Shown here piece by piece: positions 14,465-22,803 of a DNA stretch of 36,913 nucleotides. Source of the DNA: JBDRKN01 sp043813955 (lineage in GTDB: Bacteria > Patescibacteriota > Patescibacteriia > Patescibacteriales > Patescibacteriaceae); the NCBI GenBank assembly GCA_043813955.1, contig JBDRKN010000034.1, positions 1 to 36,913 on the forward strand, written 5' to 3'. The position numbers and the translations under genes were made by a program. The notes beneath the pieces were generated by a model that was not told the origin of the DNA, made no database searches, and worked only from the letters and a program-made list of their open reading frames with translations. Each line of letters starts with the position of its first letter. The stretch's first letter is position 1.

Positions 14465-14474
14465 GTAAACAAGT

Positions 14475-15116
14475 ATGATTAAATATAAAGTTTACAATCA
14501 GGAAGGCGAAGCTGTCAGTGAAATAGAATTATCTGACAAGGTATTTGGCGTAAAGCTGAATCAAGCCTTGGTGCATCAGGCAGTAGTTGCCCAGATGGCC
14601 AATGCCCGCCAGGTTTTAGCCCATACCAAGGATCGTTCAGAAGTTCGAGGCGGAGGCAGAAAGCCTTGGCGCCAGAAAGGAACGGGCAGAGCCAGAGCTG
14701 GTACTATCAGGAGCCCGATATGGCGCGGTGGCGGCATTACCTTTGGGCCTACCAAGGATCGTAATTTTTCAAAACAGATTAACAAGAAAATGAGAAAAAA
14801 AGCTTTGCTAATGGCTTTGTCTGACAAGGTTGCTAACAAGGATTTAGCCTTGCTTGACAAGCTGGAAGTGGCTAAGTTTAAGACTAAGACTTTTGACAAG
14901 CTTGTTAAAACTGTTGAGGAAAAGATTTTAAAAAATAAGAATAAGAAAAGAAATATTTTAGTTGTGGATAAGTCAAAAGATGTAAAATTAAAAAAGTCTG
15001 CACAGAATCTTCCAGGCGTGGAAGTAATTAATTTAGAAAATATCAATATTGTTGATATATTAAAATATCGTGATTTGCTATTAACCACTGACGTGGTTAA
15101 GGAATTAGAAAAGTAA
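14475..15116 (+). CDS. rplD: 50S ribosomal protein uL4
   Basis: A 213-residue uL4, which lines the peptide exit tunnel. The RNA-binding loop is intact: EVRGGGRKPWRQKGTGRARAG followed by SPIWRGGGITFGP. Length is normal. It begins ten bases after rplC. uL4 represses its own operon in E. coli; no equivalent leader structure can be proved here. Confidence 0.97.
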   Translation: MIKYKVYNQEGEAVSEIELSDKVFGVKLNQALVHQAVVAQMANARQVLAHTKDRSEVRGGGRKPWRQKGTGRARAGTIRSPIWRGGGITFGPTKDRNFSKQINKKMRKKALLMALSDKVANKDLALLDKLEVAKFKTKTFDKLVKTVEEKILKNKNKKRNILVVDKSKDVKLKKSAQNLPGVEVINLENINIVDILKYRDLLLTTDVVKELEK

Positions 15117-15120
15117 TTAT

Positions 15121-15702
15121 ATGAGTTTTTTAAATAATATTTTTAAAAAAAAGCAAGAGCCAGAGGTTCAGCCAGAACCTAAAGTTGAGCCTGCTAAAGA
15201 GGAAATAAAAGAAGAAATAATTGAGGAAATAAAAGAAGAGGAAGTTGAAGAGCCCAAGAAAGAACCTAAGAAAAAAGCTAAAAAACAAGAACCAAAGAAA
15301 GAAGAAAAGATGAGCATGAAGGAATTGTATGCCAAAGAAGCTGAACAGACTACCAAGGTTATTAAGACAAAGGATGAAACCGGAAAGGTAAAGATAGTAG
15401 TTAAAAAGATTAAATATGGCCAGGCCTACAAGATTTTGTTAAAACCATTGATTACTGAAAAGGGCAGCAGCCTTAATACTATAAATAAATATGTATTTGA
15501 GGTAGCGCCCAAGGCTAACAAGGTTGAAATCGCTAAGGCAGTTAATGAGATTTACGGTGTAATGCCTTCAAAAGTTAATATTATAAAAATGCAGGGCAAG
15601 AAGGTCAGGCGAGGAAGAATATCTGGCAAGAGAAGGGATTGGAAAAAGGCAGTTGTTTCTTTGCCAAAAGGCAAGTCAATTAATGTCTATGAAGGAGTTT
15701 AA
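15121..15702 (+). CDS. rplW: 50S ribosomal protein uL23 with a long N-terminal extension
   Basis: A 193-residue uL23, about twice the usual 95-100. The ribosomal domain begins near residue 100 (YKILLKPLITEKGS) and runs to the end. The first 95 residues are a low-complexity chain rich in E, K and P. uL23 sits at the tunnel exit and is the docking site for trigger factor and SRP, so the extension could project near the nascent chain. Neighbouring uL3 and uL22 carry similar tails. Confidence 0.95.
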   Translation: MSFLNNIFKKKQEPEVQPEPKVEPAKEEIKEEIIEEIKEEEVEEPKKEPKKKAKKQEPKKEEKMSMKELYAKEAEQTTKVIKTKDETGKVKIVVKKIKYGQAYKILLKPLITEKGSSLNTINKYVFEVAPKANKVEIAKAVNEIYGVMPSKVNIIKMQGKKVRRGRISGKRRDWKKAVVSLPKGKSINVYEGV

Positions 15703-15710
15703 TCAAACAT

Positions 15711-16547
15711 ATGTCAGTTAAGAAAGTAAAACCTACTACACCAGGCAGACGCGGAGCTAGTTTCCAGGATTTTTCTGATATAACCAAAAGAAAGCCTCAT
15801 AAAGGCTTGATCAAGATTAAGAAAAAATATAGCGGAAGGAATAATAGGGGCAAGATTACTGTCCGGCATCGCGGAGGAGGCACAAAAAGATTTATCCGAA
15901 TAATTGATTGGAAGCGCGATAAGTTTGATGTTCCTGGAAAAGTTGCTTCAATTGAGTATGATCCAAATCGAGGCCCTAGAATTGCTTTAATAAATTACGC
16001 TGACGGAGAAAAAAGATATATTATCGTTCCGGCTGGCTTGCAAATAGGAGATACTATTTTAAGCTCCAAAGACAATAGAATTGATATTAAGCCAGGCAAT
16101 GCAATGCCATTAAAGTATGTTCCGGCAGGAATTGCAGTATATAATGTAGAATTAGAGCCAGGCCAGGGCGCTAAATTAGCCCGAGGCGCTGGAAATGCTT
16201 TGCATGTCATGGCTGTGGAAAAGAAATATGCCCAGGTAAAGATGCCTTCTGGAGAGATCAGATTGATTAAGAAAGATTGTTTGTGTACAATAGGACAAGT
16301 TGGCAATGCTGATGTCAGGCATATTAAGTTTGGAAAAGCTGGACGCAAGAGACATTTGGGAATTAAGCCAACAGTACGCGGTTCAGCCATGAATCCAGTT
16401 GATCATCCGCACGGCGGAGGCGAAGGAAACCAGTCAATTGGCTTGAAAAATCCTAAGACCAAGTGGGGAAAGATTGCCTATGGCGTTAAGACCAGGAAAA
16501 TAAACAGGCGATCAAATAAGTTAATTATTAAAAGTCGTAAGAAATAA
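15711..16547 (+). CDS. rplB: 50S ribosomal protein uL2
   Basis: A 278-residue uL2, needed for subunit joining and peptidyl transfer. RHRGGGTKR and the C-terminal VDHPHGGGEG loop with its conserved histidine are present. Length is normal. It starts eight bases after rplW in a CATATG context. Confidence 0.98.
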   Translation: MSVKKVKPTTPGRRGASFQDFSDITKRKPHKGLIKIKKKYSGRNNRGKITVRHRGGGTKRFIRIIDWKRDKFDVPGKVASIEYDPNRGPRIALINYADGEKRYIIVPAGLQIGDTILSSKDNRIDIKPGNAMPLKYVPAGIAVYNVELEPGQGAKLARGAGNALHVMAVEKKYAQVKMPSGEIRLIKKDCLCTIGQVGNADVRHIKFGKAGRKRHLGIKPTVRGSAMNPVDHPHGGGEGNQSIGLKNPKTKWGKIAYGVKTRKINRRSNKLIIKSRKK

Positions 16548-16549
16548 AT

Positions 16550-16828
16550 ATGAGTCGAAGTTTAAAAAAGGGCCCTTATATCAATCCAAGGATTCTTAAA
16601 AAAATTAAGGCATTAAAGCAGGGTGATAAGACAGTCATTAAGGTTTGGGACAGATCCTGCACAGTTACTCCAGAAATGGTTGGCTTTACTATTGCCGTGC
16701 ATAATGGCAGAAAGCATGTGCCAATATTAATTTCAGAAAACATGGTTGGCCATAAGTTTGGCGAATTTGCTCCTACTAGAAAGTTTGTTTCACATGGAGG
16801 CAAGATGGCCAAGCAACAGGCTAAATAA
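16550..16828 (+). CDS. rpsS: 30S ribosomal protein uS19
   Basis: A 92-residue uS19 of the 30S head. It starts MSRSLKKGPYI and contains WDRSCTVTPEMVGFTI and VGHKFGEFAPTR. It begins two bases after rplB. Confidence 0.98.
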   Translation: MSRSLKKGPYINPRILKKIKALKQGDKTVIKVWDRSCTVTPEMVGFTIAVHNGRKHVPILISENMVGHKFGEFAPTRKFVSHGGKMAKQQAK

Positions 16829-16833
16829 AATAT

Positions 16834-17406
16834 ATGCAAGTATTAGCTAAAGCAAGATTTATACGCATGTCTCCTAGGAAAGTTCGCCTAGTAGTTGATT
16901 TAGTGCGTAATAAAAAGACTGATAAGGCTTTAGATCAGTTAAAGTTTGTTAACAAGGCAGCTGCTTTGCCGATTAGCAAGCTGATTAATTCAGCAATTGC
17001 AAATGCTGTTAATAATTTTGAATTAGACAAAGATAATTTATATATAAAAGAAATAAAGGTCGATGAAGGTCCAACTTTAAAACGTTGGATGCCTAGAGCC
17101 CATGGCCGCGCTACTCCTTTACGCAAGCGCACAAGTCATATTTCCGTAACTTTGGGTGAGATCAAAGACAGCGGCGTTAAAAAAGCCAAGAAGCAAAAAG
17201 TGGAAGCTCCTGTAAAGATTGGAGAAAAGCCAAAGCAAGAAGAAGAAAAGACAGCTAAAGCAAAGGACGAGGCTAAGCCAGAAATTAAGGAACAAGACAA
17301 GGAAATCATAGACCCGCGCGGTGAAGGAAAGGGAAAGCACACCAAAATTGAGGGTGGCGCAGCCAAGGGCTTTAAAAATAAAATCTTTAGGCGTAAGAGC
17401 GGTTAA
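16834..17406 (+). CDS. rplV: 50S ribosomal protein uL22 with a long C-terminal tail
   Basis: A 190-residue uL22. The core (about residues 1-113) contains RMSPRKVRLVVDLVR and the tunnel-loop region RAHGRATPLRKRTSHI. Typical uL22 is about 110 residues; here about 75 K/E-rich residues follow, ending in RRKSG. uL22 and uL23 both lie at the tunnel exit and both are extended here. Confidence 0.96.
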   Translation: MQVLAKARFIRMSPRKVRLVVDLVRNKKTDKALDQLKFVNKAAALPISKLINSAIANAVNNFELDKDNLYIKEIKVDEGPTLKRWMPRAHGRATPLRKRTSHISVTLGEIKDSGVKKAKKQKVEAPVKIGEKPKQEEEKTAKAKDEAKPEIKEQDKEIIDPRGEGKGKHTKIEGGAAKGFKNKIFRRKSG

Positions 17407-17407
17407 T

Positions 17408-18091
17408 ATGGGAAAAAAAGTTAGTCCAAAAGTTTTTAGAACAGGTGTTATCAGGAGCTGGCCATCAAAATGGTTTGTGTCTAATCGCGCTGCATACATC
17501 AGCAATTTAAAGCAAGATGTGTCAGTACGGCGCTATTTGATCAAAAATTTTAAGGAGGCTGGCGTTGATAAGGTCGAGATTGAGCGCGGCGCCAACCGCA
17601 TTACTATTAATCTTCATACTGCCAAACCAGGTCTTTTGATCGGACGCGGCGGTTCAGGAATTGATGATCTAAAGAAAAAATTGCACAAAAAGTTCTTGAA
17701 AACCTTTAGATTAAAGGAAATCATCCTTAATATTAGTGAGGTAAACAGGCCTAATTTAAGCGCTCAAATTTTGGTCCAGTCAATAATTTTAGATATTGAG
17801 AAGCGCATGCCATTCAGGCGCGTTATGAAACAAGCCATTTCTAGGGCTGAAAGAGCAGGAGCTTTAGGCGTTAAAGTAATTGTTGCAGGACGGCTTAACG
17901 GTGCAGAGATTGCTCGAAGCGAAATGTTGATTTCAGGCAAGCTGCCTTTGCAGACCTTGCGAGCTGATATTGATTATGCAAGAGGCGTGGCTCAAACGAC
18001 TTACGGAGCTATTGGAATTAAGGTTTGGATTTACAAGGGTGAAATCTTTGAAAAATCTGAAGCTAAAGGCCAGGTTGTAAAGACAAGATAA
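17408..18091 (+). CDS. rpsC: 30S ribosomal protein uS3
   Basis: A 227-residue uS3, which forms part of the mRNA entry channel. The KH domain signature GLLIGRGGSGIDDL is near residues 76-89, and the C-terminal domain contains RAERAGALGVKV. The start at 17408 lies one base after the rplV stop and gives the standard MGKKVSPKVFRTGV; a longer upstream frame only re-reads the rplV tail. Confidence 0.98.
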   Translation: MGKKVSPKVFRTGVIRSWPSKWFVSNRAAYISNLKQDVSVRRYLIKNFKEAGVDKVEIERGANRITINLHTAKPGLLIGRGGSGIDDLKKKLHKKFLKTFRLKEIILNISEVNRPNLSAQILVQSIILDIEKRMPFRRVMKQAISRAERAGALGVKVIVAGRLNGAEIARSEMLISGKLPLQTLRADIDYARGVAQTTYGAIGIKVWIYKGEIFEKSEAKGQVVKTR

Positions 18092-18092
18092 T

Positions 18093-18500
18093 ATGTTAAC
18101 ACCAAAGAAGACAAAATACAGAAAATCGCATAAGCTGGGGCGCGGAGGCAAGGCCACGCGCAAGACAGCTTTGAGTTTTGGAAGTTATGGCTTAAAGAGC
18201 CTGGAGTCTCATTGGATTACAGCCAGGCAGATTGAGGCTGCTCGGCGCGTAATGAGCCGATATATGCAGCGTACTGGCAAGATGTGGATTAGGATTTTCC
18301 CTGATCAGCCAGTAACTAAAAAGGGCGGAGAAGTCGGCATGGGCAAAGGCAAGGGCTCTGTAGACCATTATGTAGCTAAGATCAGGGCTGGAACTATTAT
18401 GTTTGAGGTTGAAGGCGTGCCAGAATCAGAAGCTATGAAAGCCATGAAGCTGGCCAGCTACAAATTGCCGATTAAGTGCACTTTAGTAAAGAAAAATTAA
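18093..18500 (+). CDS. rplP: 50S ribosomal protein uL16
   Basis: A 135-residue uL16, which contacts A-site tRNA. MLTPKKTKYRKSHK at the start, MWIRIFPDQPVTKK and the GKGKGSVDHYVA loop are diagnostic. It starts one base after rpsC. Confidence 0.98.
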   Translation: MLTPKKTKYRKSHKLGRGGKATRKTALSFGSYGLKSLESHWITARQIEAARRVMSRYMQRTGKMWIRIFPDQPVTKKGGEVGMGKGKGSVDHYVAKIRAGTIMFEVEGVPESEAMKAMKLASYKLPIKCTLVKKN

Positions 18501-18504
18501 TTAT

Positions 18505-18690
18505 ATGACATTTAAGGAATTAAAGAAAAAAACAGTAAGTGATTTGCATAGTTTGCTAGCCAAGGATCGCAATGAATTAAGGGAATTGCGGTTTAAAGAC
18601 GCTAACAAACAGCTTAAGACTGTAAGAAATATCCGACAGATCAGGGTAGAAATTGCCCAAATTTTAACTTTGCTGAATGTTAAAAAATAA
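18505..18690 (+). CDS. rpmC: 50S ribosomal protein uL29
   Basis: A 61-residue two-helix protein at the tunnel exit beside uL23. MTFKELKKKTVSDLHSLL and the R-x-I-R-Q-I-R-V-E-I-A-Q motif identify it. Length is normal. Confidence 0.95.
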   Translation: MTFKELKKKTVSDLHSLLAKDRNELRELRFKDANKQLKTVRNIRQIRVEIAQILTLLNVKK

Positions 18691-18692
18691 AT

Positions 18693-18944
18693 ATGGAAAA
18701 TAATAACAAGATAAAACAGGTAATGAAGCGCAAGATGGTAGGCCAGGTTGTTTCTGACAAGATGGACAAAACCATTGTAGTTAAGGTTGACAGGGTGAAA
18801 GTGCATCCAAAGTACCACAAGCGCTACACTCTTTCCAAAAAATACAAAGTGCATGATTCTAATAATAAGTTTAAGATTGGAGACAGGGTTGAGTTTGTAG
18901 AATCTAGGCCATTAAGCAAGGATAAGCACTGGCGCGTAATATAA
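18693..18944 (+). CDS. rpsQ: 30S ribosomal protein uS17
   Basis: An 83-residue uS17, an early 16S rRNA binder. MVGQVVSDKMDKTIVVKVD and the RPLSKDKHWRV ending are typical. Confidence 0.97.
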   Translation: MENNNKIKQVMKRKMVGQVVSDKMDKTIVVKVDRVKVHPKYHKRYTLSKKYKVHDSNNKFKIGDRVEFVESRPLSKDKHWRVI

Positions 18945-18948
18945 ATAT

Positions 18949-19320
18949 ATGATACAGGTAGAAACAATGTTAAAAGTCGCAGATAATAGTGGTGCAAAGA
19001 AAGTTAAATGCATCAAGGTTTTAGGCGGCAACAAAAAGAGATATGCCCGCGTTGGCGATGTAATCATTATTACTGTCAAGCAGGCTGTGCCTCACGCTAC
19101 AGTTAAGAAGAGCGATGTTCTTCCGGCAGTAGTGGTTAGAACCAAGAAGGAAATTGCCAGAAAGGACGGCACATATGTACGCTTTGATGAAAATGCCTGC
19201 GTTATTATTGACAAGAAAACAAAAGAGCCAAGAGGCACCCGTATTTTTGGCCCGATTCCAAGAGAAGTCAGAAGGGCTGGCTATATGAAGATTGCTTCAT
19301 TAGCCCCAGAAGTTATTTAA
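18949..19320 (+). CDS. rplN: 50S ribosomal protein uL14
   Basis: A 123-residue uL14, which forms an intersubunit bridge and is the binding site of RsfS. MIQVETMLKVADNSGAK at the start and IFGPIPREVRRAGYMKI near the end are diagnostic. Confidence 0.98.
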   Translation: MIQVETMLKVADNSGAKKVKCIKVLGGNKKRYARVGDVIIITVKQAVPHATVKKSDVLPAVVVRTKKEIARKDGTYVRFDENACVIIDKKTKEPRGTRIFGPIPREVRRAGYMKIASLAPEVI

Positions 19321-19341
19321 TCAATAAATTCAAACTTTTAT

Positions 19342-19674
19342 ATGAATATTAGAACAGGCGACCAAGTGAAGATTATTGCAGGAAAAGACAAGAGCAAGAC
19401 TGGCAAAGTTTTGCAGGTCTTTCCTAAAGAACAGCGCGCAAGCGTTCAGGGTTTGAATTTGTTGATTAAACATCTGCGTCCTCAGAAGCGCGGAGAGCCA
19501 GGCCAGAGAATTGAGTTTCCAGCTCCATTAAATTTATCTAATTTAATGCTTCTTTGTCCCAAATGCGGCAAGGCAACCAGAGTTGGCTTCCAAATTTCCG
19601 AGGTTGGCGAAGGTGACAACAAAAAGAAAAGAAAAGTAAGAGTTTGCAGAAAATGCAAAAAAATAATTGATTAA
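19342..19674 (+). CDS. rplX: 50S ribosomal protein uL24
   Basis: A 110-residue uL24, an assembly initiator. The KOW motif is GDQVKIIAGKDKSKTGKVLQV near the start. CPKCGK near residue 73 and CRKCKK near the end form a zinc ribbon, as in many bacterial uL24 of this class. Confidence 0.97.
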   Translation: MNIRTGDQVKIIAGKDKSKTGKVLQVFPKEQRASVQGLNLLIKHLRPQKRGEPGQRIEFPAPLNLSNLMLLCPKCGKATRVGFQISEVGEGDNKKKRKVRVCRKCKKIID

Positions 19675-19678
19675 TAAT

Positions 19679-20218
19679 ATGAGATTAGCTGAATTATACA
19701 AAAAAGAGATTATACCAAGGCTGAAAGAGCAATTTGCCTACAGCAGCGCTTTGGCTGTGCCAAAATTAGAGAAAGTGACTGTTAATGTTGGCGTGGGCCG
19801 TCATTCAAAAGACAAAAAGTATATTGAGTCTGTTGTTGATGATATCCGCGTTATGACTGGCCAGAATCCTGTTTTAACCAAGTCTAAAAAGTCAGTCTCC
19901 GCTTTTAAGGTGCGAGAGGGCGATACTGTGGGCGTGACTGTTCTTTTGCGAGGACAGCGAATGTATGATTTTGTTGAAAAGCTGATCAATGCTACCTTGC
20001 CAAGAGTAAGGGATTTTAGAGGTATTAGCCCTGAAAAGGTTGATAACAATGGCAATTTAACCATTGGCTTTAAAGAACATATTGCCTTTCCAGAAATTAA
20101 AGTTGATCATGTTGACCAGACTCATGGCTTGGAAGTGAGCATTACCACTACTGCTGATGATAAAAAGCAAGGCTTGGAACTGCTTAAATTATTAGGCTTT
20201 CCTTTTAGTAAGAAATAA
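19679..20218 (+). CDS. rplE: 50S ribosomal protein uL5
   Basis: A 179-residue uL5, which binds 5S rRNA. VPKLEKVTVNVGVGRHSKD and the LLRGQRMYDFVEKLI motif are present. The ATG at 19679 follows the rplX stop by four bases; an in-frame TTG at 19667 overlapping rplX is less likely. Confidence 0.97.
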   Translation: MRLAELYKKEIIPRLKEQFAYSSALAVPKLEKVTVNVGVGRHSKDKKYIESVVDDIRVMTGQNPVLTKSKKSVSAFKVREGDTVGVTVLLRGQRMYDFVEKLINATLPRVRDFRGISPEKVDNNGNLTIGFKEHIAFPEIKVDHVDQTHGLEVSITTTADDKKQGLELLKLLGFPFSKK

Positions 20219-20222
20219 AAAT

Positions 20223-20408
20223 ATGGCTAGAAAAGCATTAATTGCCAAAGCAAAAAGAAATCCAAAGTATTCAACGCGCATTATCAGGCGTTGCTGGCGT
20301 TGCGGCCGCAACCGCGGATATATGAGGGATTTTGGCTTATGCCGCATTTGTTTTAGGGAGTTAGCTAATAATGCAGATATTCCAGGTATTAAAAAATCAA
20401 GCTGGTAA
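20223..20408 (+). CDS. rpsN: 30S ribosomal protein uS14, zinc-binding type
   Basis: A 61-residue short uS14. CWRCGR and CRIC provide the four zinc ligands, so it is the zinc form, not the 100-residue zinc-free paralogue. It starts MARKALIAKAKRNPK. Confidence 0.98.
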   Translation: MARKALIAKAKRNPKYSTRIIRRCWRCGRNRGYMRDFGLCRICFRELANNADIPGIKKSSW

Positions 20409-20412
20409 AAAT

Positions 20413-20826
20413 ATGAATGATCCAATTGCAGACATGTTAACTAGAATTCGCAATGCCTCAATTATTGGCAAAGAAGAGGTTGTCTTGCCTATGAGCAAGA
20501 CTAAGTTTAATATTGCCAAGATTTTGGAAAAATCACATTGGATAGAAAATGTGGAAAAGATACGGACAGAGAGCAGTAAAAATAAAGGCTTTATGTTTGA
20601 TGAAATTAAGATTGTTTTAAAGTATAATCCTGACGGCAAGCCTGCTATCTCATATATTAAGCGTATTTCAAAGCCATCAAGGCGTATTTATGTGAGCAAG
20701 GATCAGCTGCCAAGAGTTTTAAATAATATGGGAATTGCAATTATTTCTACTTCCAATGGGATGATGACAAACAAGGAAGCAGGCAAGCGCCAGATTGGCG
20801 GAGAAGTAATTTGCGAAATATATTAA
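20413..20826 (+). CDS. rpsH: 30S ribosomal protein uS8
   Basis: A 137-residue uS8. MNDPIADMLTRIRNA begins at ATG 20413, four bases after rpsN; a longer in-frame start lies inside rpsN and is rejected. The C-terminal ISTSNGMMTNKEA motif, which contacts 16S rRNA, is intact. Confidence 0.97.
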   Translation: MNDPIADMLTRIRNASIIGKEEVVLPMSKTKFNIAKILEKSHWIENVEKIRTESSKNKGFMFDEIKIVLKYNPDGKPAISYIKRISKPSRRIYVSKDQLPRVLNNMGIAIISTSNGMMTNKEAGKRQIGGEVICEIY

Positions 20827-20830
20827 ACAT

Positions 20831-21379
20831 ATGTCCAGATTAGGAAAAATGCCAATTGAATTACCAAAAGGAACTGAAGTTAAGCTTGAGCCTGGTTTGA
20901 TTAGAGTTAAGGGCCCTATGGGACAGCTAGAGCAGAAATTTCCAGAATCAGTTAAAGTTGAAGTTGCTGATAATCAAATTAAGGTTTCAGTTAAGGATCC
21001 TGAAAATAAAAAGCAGCGCAGTTTCTGGGGATTATTCCGCACTCTGATTAAAAATATGGTTCAGGGCGTTAATGAGGGTTTTGAGAAAAAATTAGAGGTC
21101 AATGGCGTGGGTTACAAAGTTGTTGGAGGAGGCAATAAGCTGACTTTGAACTTAGGCTATTCCCATCAGATTAATTTTGACTTGCAAGAAGGCGTACAGG
21201 CTGAAATCGCTGGCAAGATTATTACTATTAAGGGAATTGACAAGCAATTAGTTGGCGAGACTGCTGCCCAAATTAGAAAACTTCGCAAGCCAGAGCCATA
21301 CAAAGGCAAGGGCATTAAATATATTGATGAGGTTATTAGACGAAAGTCTGGCAAGACCGCTTCTGGTACTGCTAGCTAG
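20831..21379 (+). CDS. rplF: 50S ribosomal protein uL6
   Basis: A 182-residue uL6 near the GTPase-associated centre. It starts MSRLGKMPIELPKGTEV and ends with the RKPEPYKGKGIKY motif. Confidence 0.98.
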   Translation: MSRLGKMPIELPKGTEVKLEPGLIRVKGPMGQLEQKFPESVKVEVADNQIKVSVKDPENKKQRSFWGLFRTLIKNMVQGVNEGFEKKLEVNGVGYKVVGGGNKLTLNLGYSHQINFDLQEGVQAEIAGKIITIKGIDKQLVGETAAQIRKLRKPEPYKGKGIKYIDEVIRRKSGKTASGTAS

Positions 21380-21386
21380 CAAATAT

Positions 21387-21740
21387 ATGAATAAAGAAAT
21401 AGTTAAACAAATAAAGAAGCAGAGAAGGGCTAAGCGCGCTAGGGCTAAAATATTTGGCACAGCAGGCAGGCCCCGCTTAAATGTGTTCAGGTCTAATCAG
21501 TGTCTTTATGTCCAGTTAATTGACGATGAGTCTGGAAAGACTTTAGTCAGCGCTCATAGCAAGCAGATTAAAGAAAAAGGGGCAAAGACTGAAATCGCTC
21601 TTGCTCTAGGCAAGTTTGTTGGAGAGAAGGCAGTTGAAGCTAATATTAAAAAAGTAGTATTTGATCGCGGCGCTAACCTATACCACGGAAGAGTCAAGGC
21701 AGTAGCTGACGGAGCGCGCGAAGCTGGTTTAGAATTTTAA
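21387..21740 (+). CDS. rplR: 50S ribosomal protein uL18
   Basis: A 117-residue uL18, a 5S rRNA binder. GRPRLNVFRSNQCLYVQLID and the VVFDRGANLYHGRVKAVADG ending are diagnostic. The ATG at 21387 gives the usual length; upstream in-frame starts fall within rplF. Confidence 0.97.
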   Translation: MNKEIVKQIKKQRRAKRARAKIFGTAGRPRLNVFRSNQCLYVQLIDDESGKTLVSAHSKQIKEKGAKTEIALALGKFVGEKAVEANIKKVVFDRGANLYHGRVKAVADGAREAGLEF

Positions 21741-21749
21741 TTAAATTAT

Positions 21750-22331
21750 ATGACTGACGAAAAGAAGACAACTATGCCAGAGGCTAAGGAAGAAAAGAAA
21801 AAAAACAAGAAAGGGTTTTTTCCTAAAAGGAAATTTTCCCATAAAGAAGGACGTCCTGAAAGCGAATTTGAACAAACCATTATTGATATAGCCAGAGTTA
21901 CCAGAGTAATGGCTGGCGGTAAGCGCATGCGCTTCAGAGCCTGCGTTGCAGTTGGCAACAAAAAAGGCAAGATCGGCATAGGCTTGGCTAAAGGAGCTGA
22001 TGTTGCTACGGCAATCAGCAAAGGAGCTAATCAGGCAAGAAAGAATATGATTGATGTTCAGCTGGCTAATAAAACTATTCCTCATGCAGTTACACAAAAA
22101 TATGGCGCTGGCTTGATTCTATTAAAGCCTGCCCAGGCAGGACGCGGTATTATCTGCGGCGGTGTTGTTAGACTGATTGTAGAATTGGCAGGAATCCATA
22201 ATATTACTGGAAAGATTTTAGGCACTAACAATAAAGTGACTAATGCAAAGACAGTAATTAAGGCTTTGCAGAGCTTAAAGCAAGTCAAGCAAAAAAAATC
22301 TAAGGAAGAAAAAAAGAGCCAATTAAAATAG
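21750..22331 (+). CDS. rpsE: 30S ribosomal protein uS5
   Basis: A 193-residue uS5, which shapes decoding fidelity and mRNA entry. RVTRVMAGGKRMRFRACVAV and AGRGIICGGVVR identify it. The first 35 residues are an extra K/E-rich extension, and a short lysine-rich tail follows the domain. The next gene is rplO; rpmD (uL30), which normally lies here, is absent. Confidence 0.97.
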   Translation: MTDEKKTTMPEAKEEKKKNKKGFFPKRKFSHKEGRPESEFEQTIIDIARVTRVMAGGKRMRFRACVAVGNKKGKIGIGLAKGADVATAISKGANQARKNMIDVQLANKTIPHAVTQKYGAGLILLKPAQAGRGIICGGVVRLIVELAGIHNITGKILGTNNKVTNAKTVIKALQSLKQVKQKKSKEEKKSQLK

Positions 22332-22359
22332 AGAATAAAAAAGAAGATAAATAAATTAT

Positions 22360-22803
22360 ATGAGTTTGAATTTAAATACTTTAAAAGCAGGAAAGGGAAT
22401 AGCTAAAGCCAGAAAGCGCGTTGGCAGGGGCAATGCTTCTGGCCATGGAACATATAGCTGCCGTGGCCTTAAGGGCCAAAAATCCAGATCTGGAGTTAGC
22501 GGTTTAAAGCGCCTTGGAATGAAACAAATGCTTTTGTCTACGCCAAAGAAAAGAGGCTTTAAATCACGCTATCCTGACAATCAAGTTGTTAATCTTGAGC
22601 AGATTAATGAAAAGTTTAAGCAAGCGCAGACAGTAAGCCCTGCTTCATTGCGAAAAGCTGGCTTAATTGCTAAAATTAAACTGCCTGTTAAAATTTTAGG
22701 CAAAGGCGAATTAAAAATAAGCGAATTGATTTTTGCTAATGTATTAATTAGCAAGAGCGCAGAGGAGCAGATTAAAAAAAATAATGGGGTTATTAAAATA
22801 TGA
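22360..22803 (+). CDS. rplO: 50S ribosomal protein uL15
   Basis: A 147-residue uL15, with the glycine-rich RVGRGNASGHGTYSCRGLKG segment near the start. It ends in TGA at 22801-22803, and the ATGA overlap starts secY. This TGA stop supports a standard code in this organism. Confidence 0.97.
   Translation: MSLNLNTLKAGKGIAKARKRVGRGNASGHGTYSCRGLKGQKSRSGVSGLKRLGMKQMLLSTPKKRGFKSRYPDNQVVNLEQINEKFKQAQTVSPASLRKAGLIAKIKLPVKILGKGELKISELIFANVLISKSAEEQIKKNNGVIKI

Noticed and set aside
14576..15088. 170-codon open frame antisense to rplD
   Set aside because: It is the complement of a fully conserved ribosomal gene, and its Leu/Ser/Phe-rich product has no recognisable domain.
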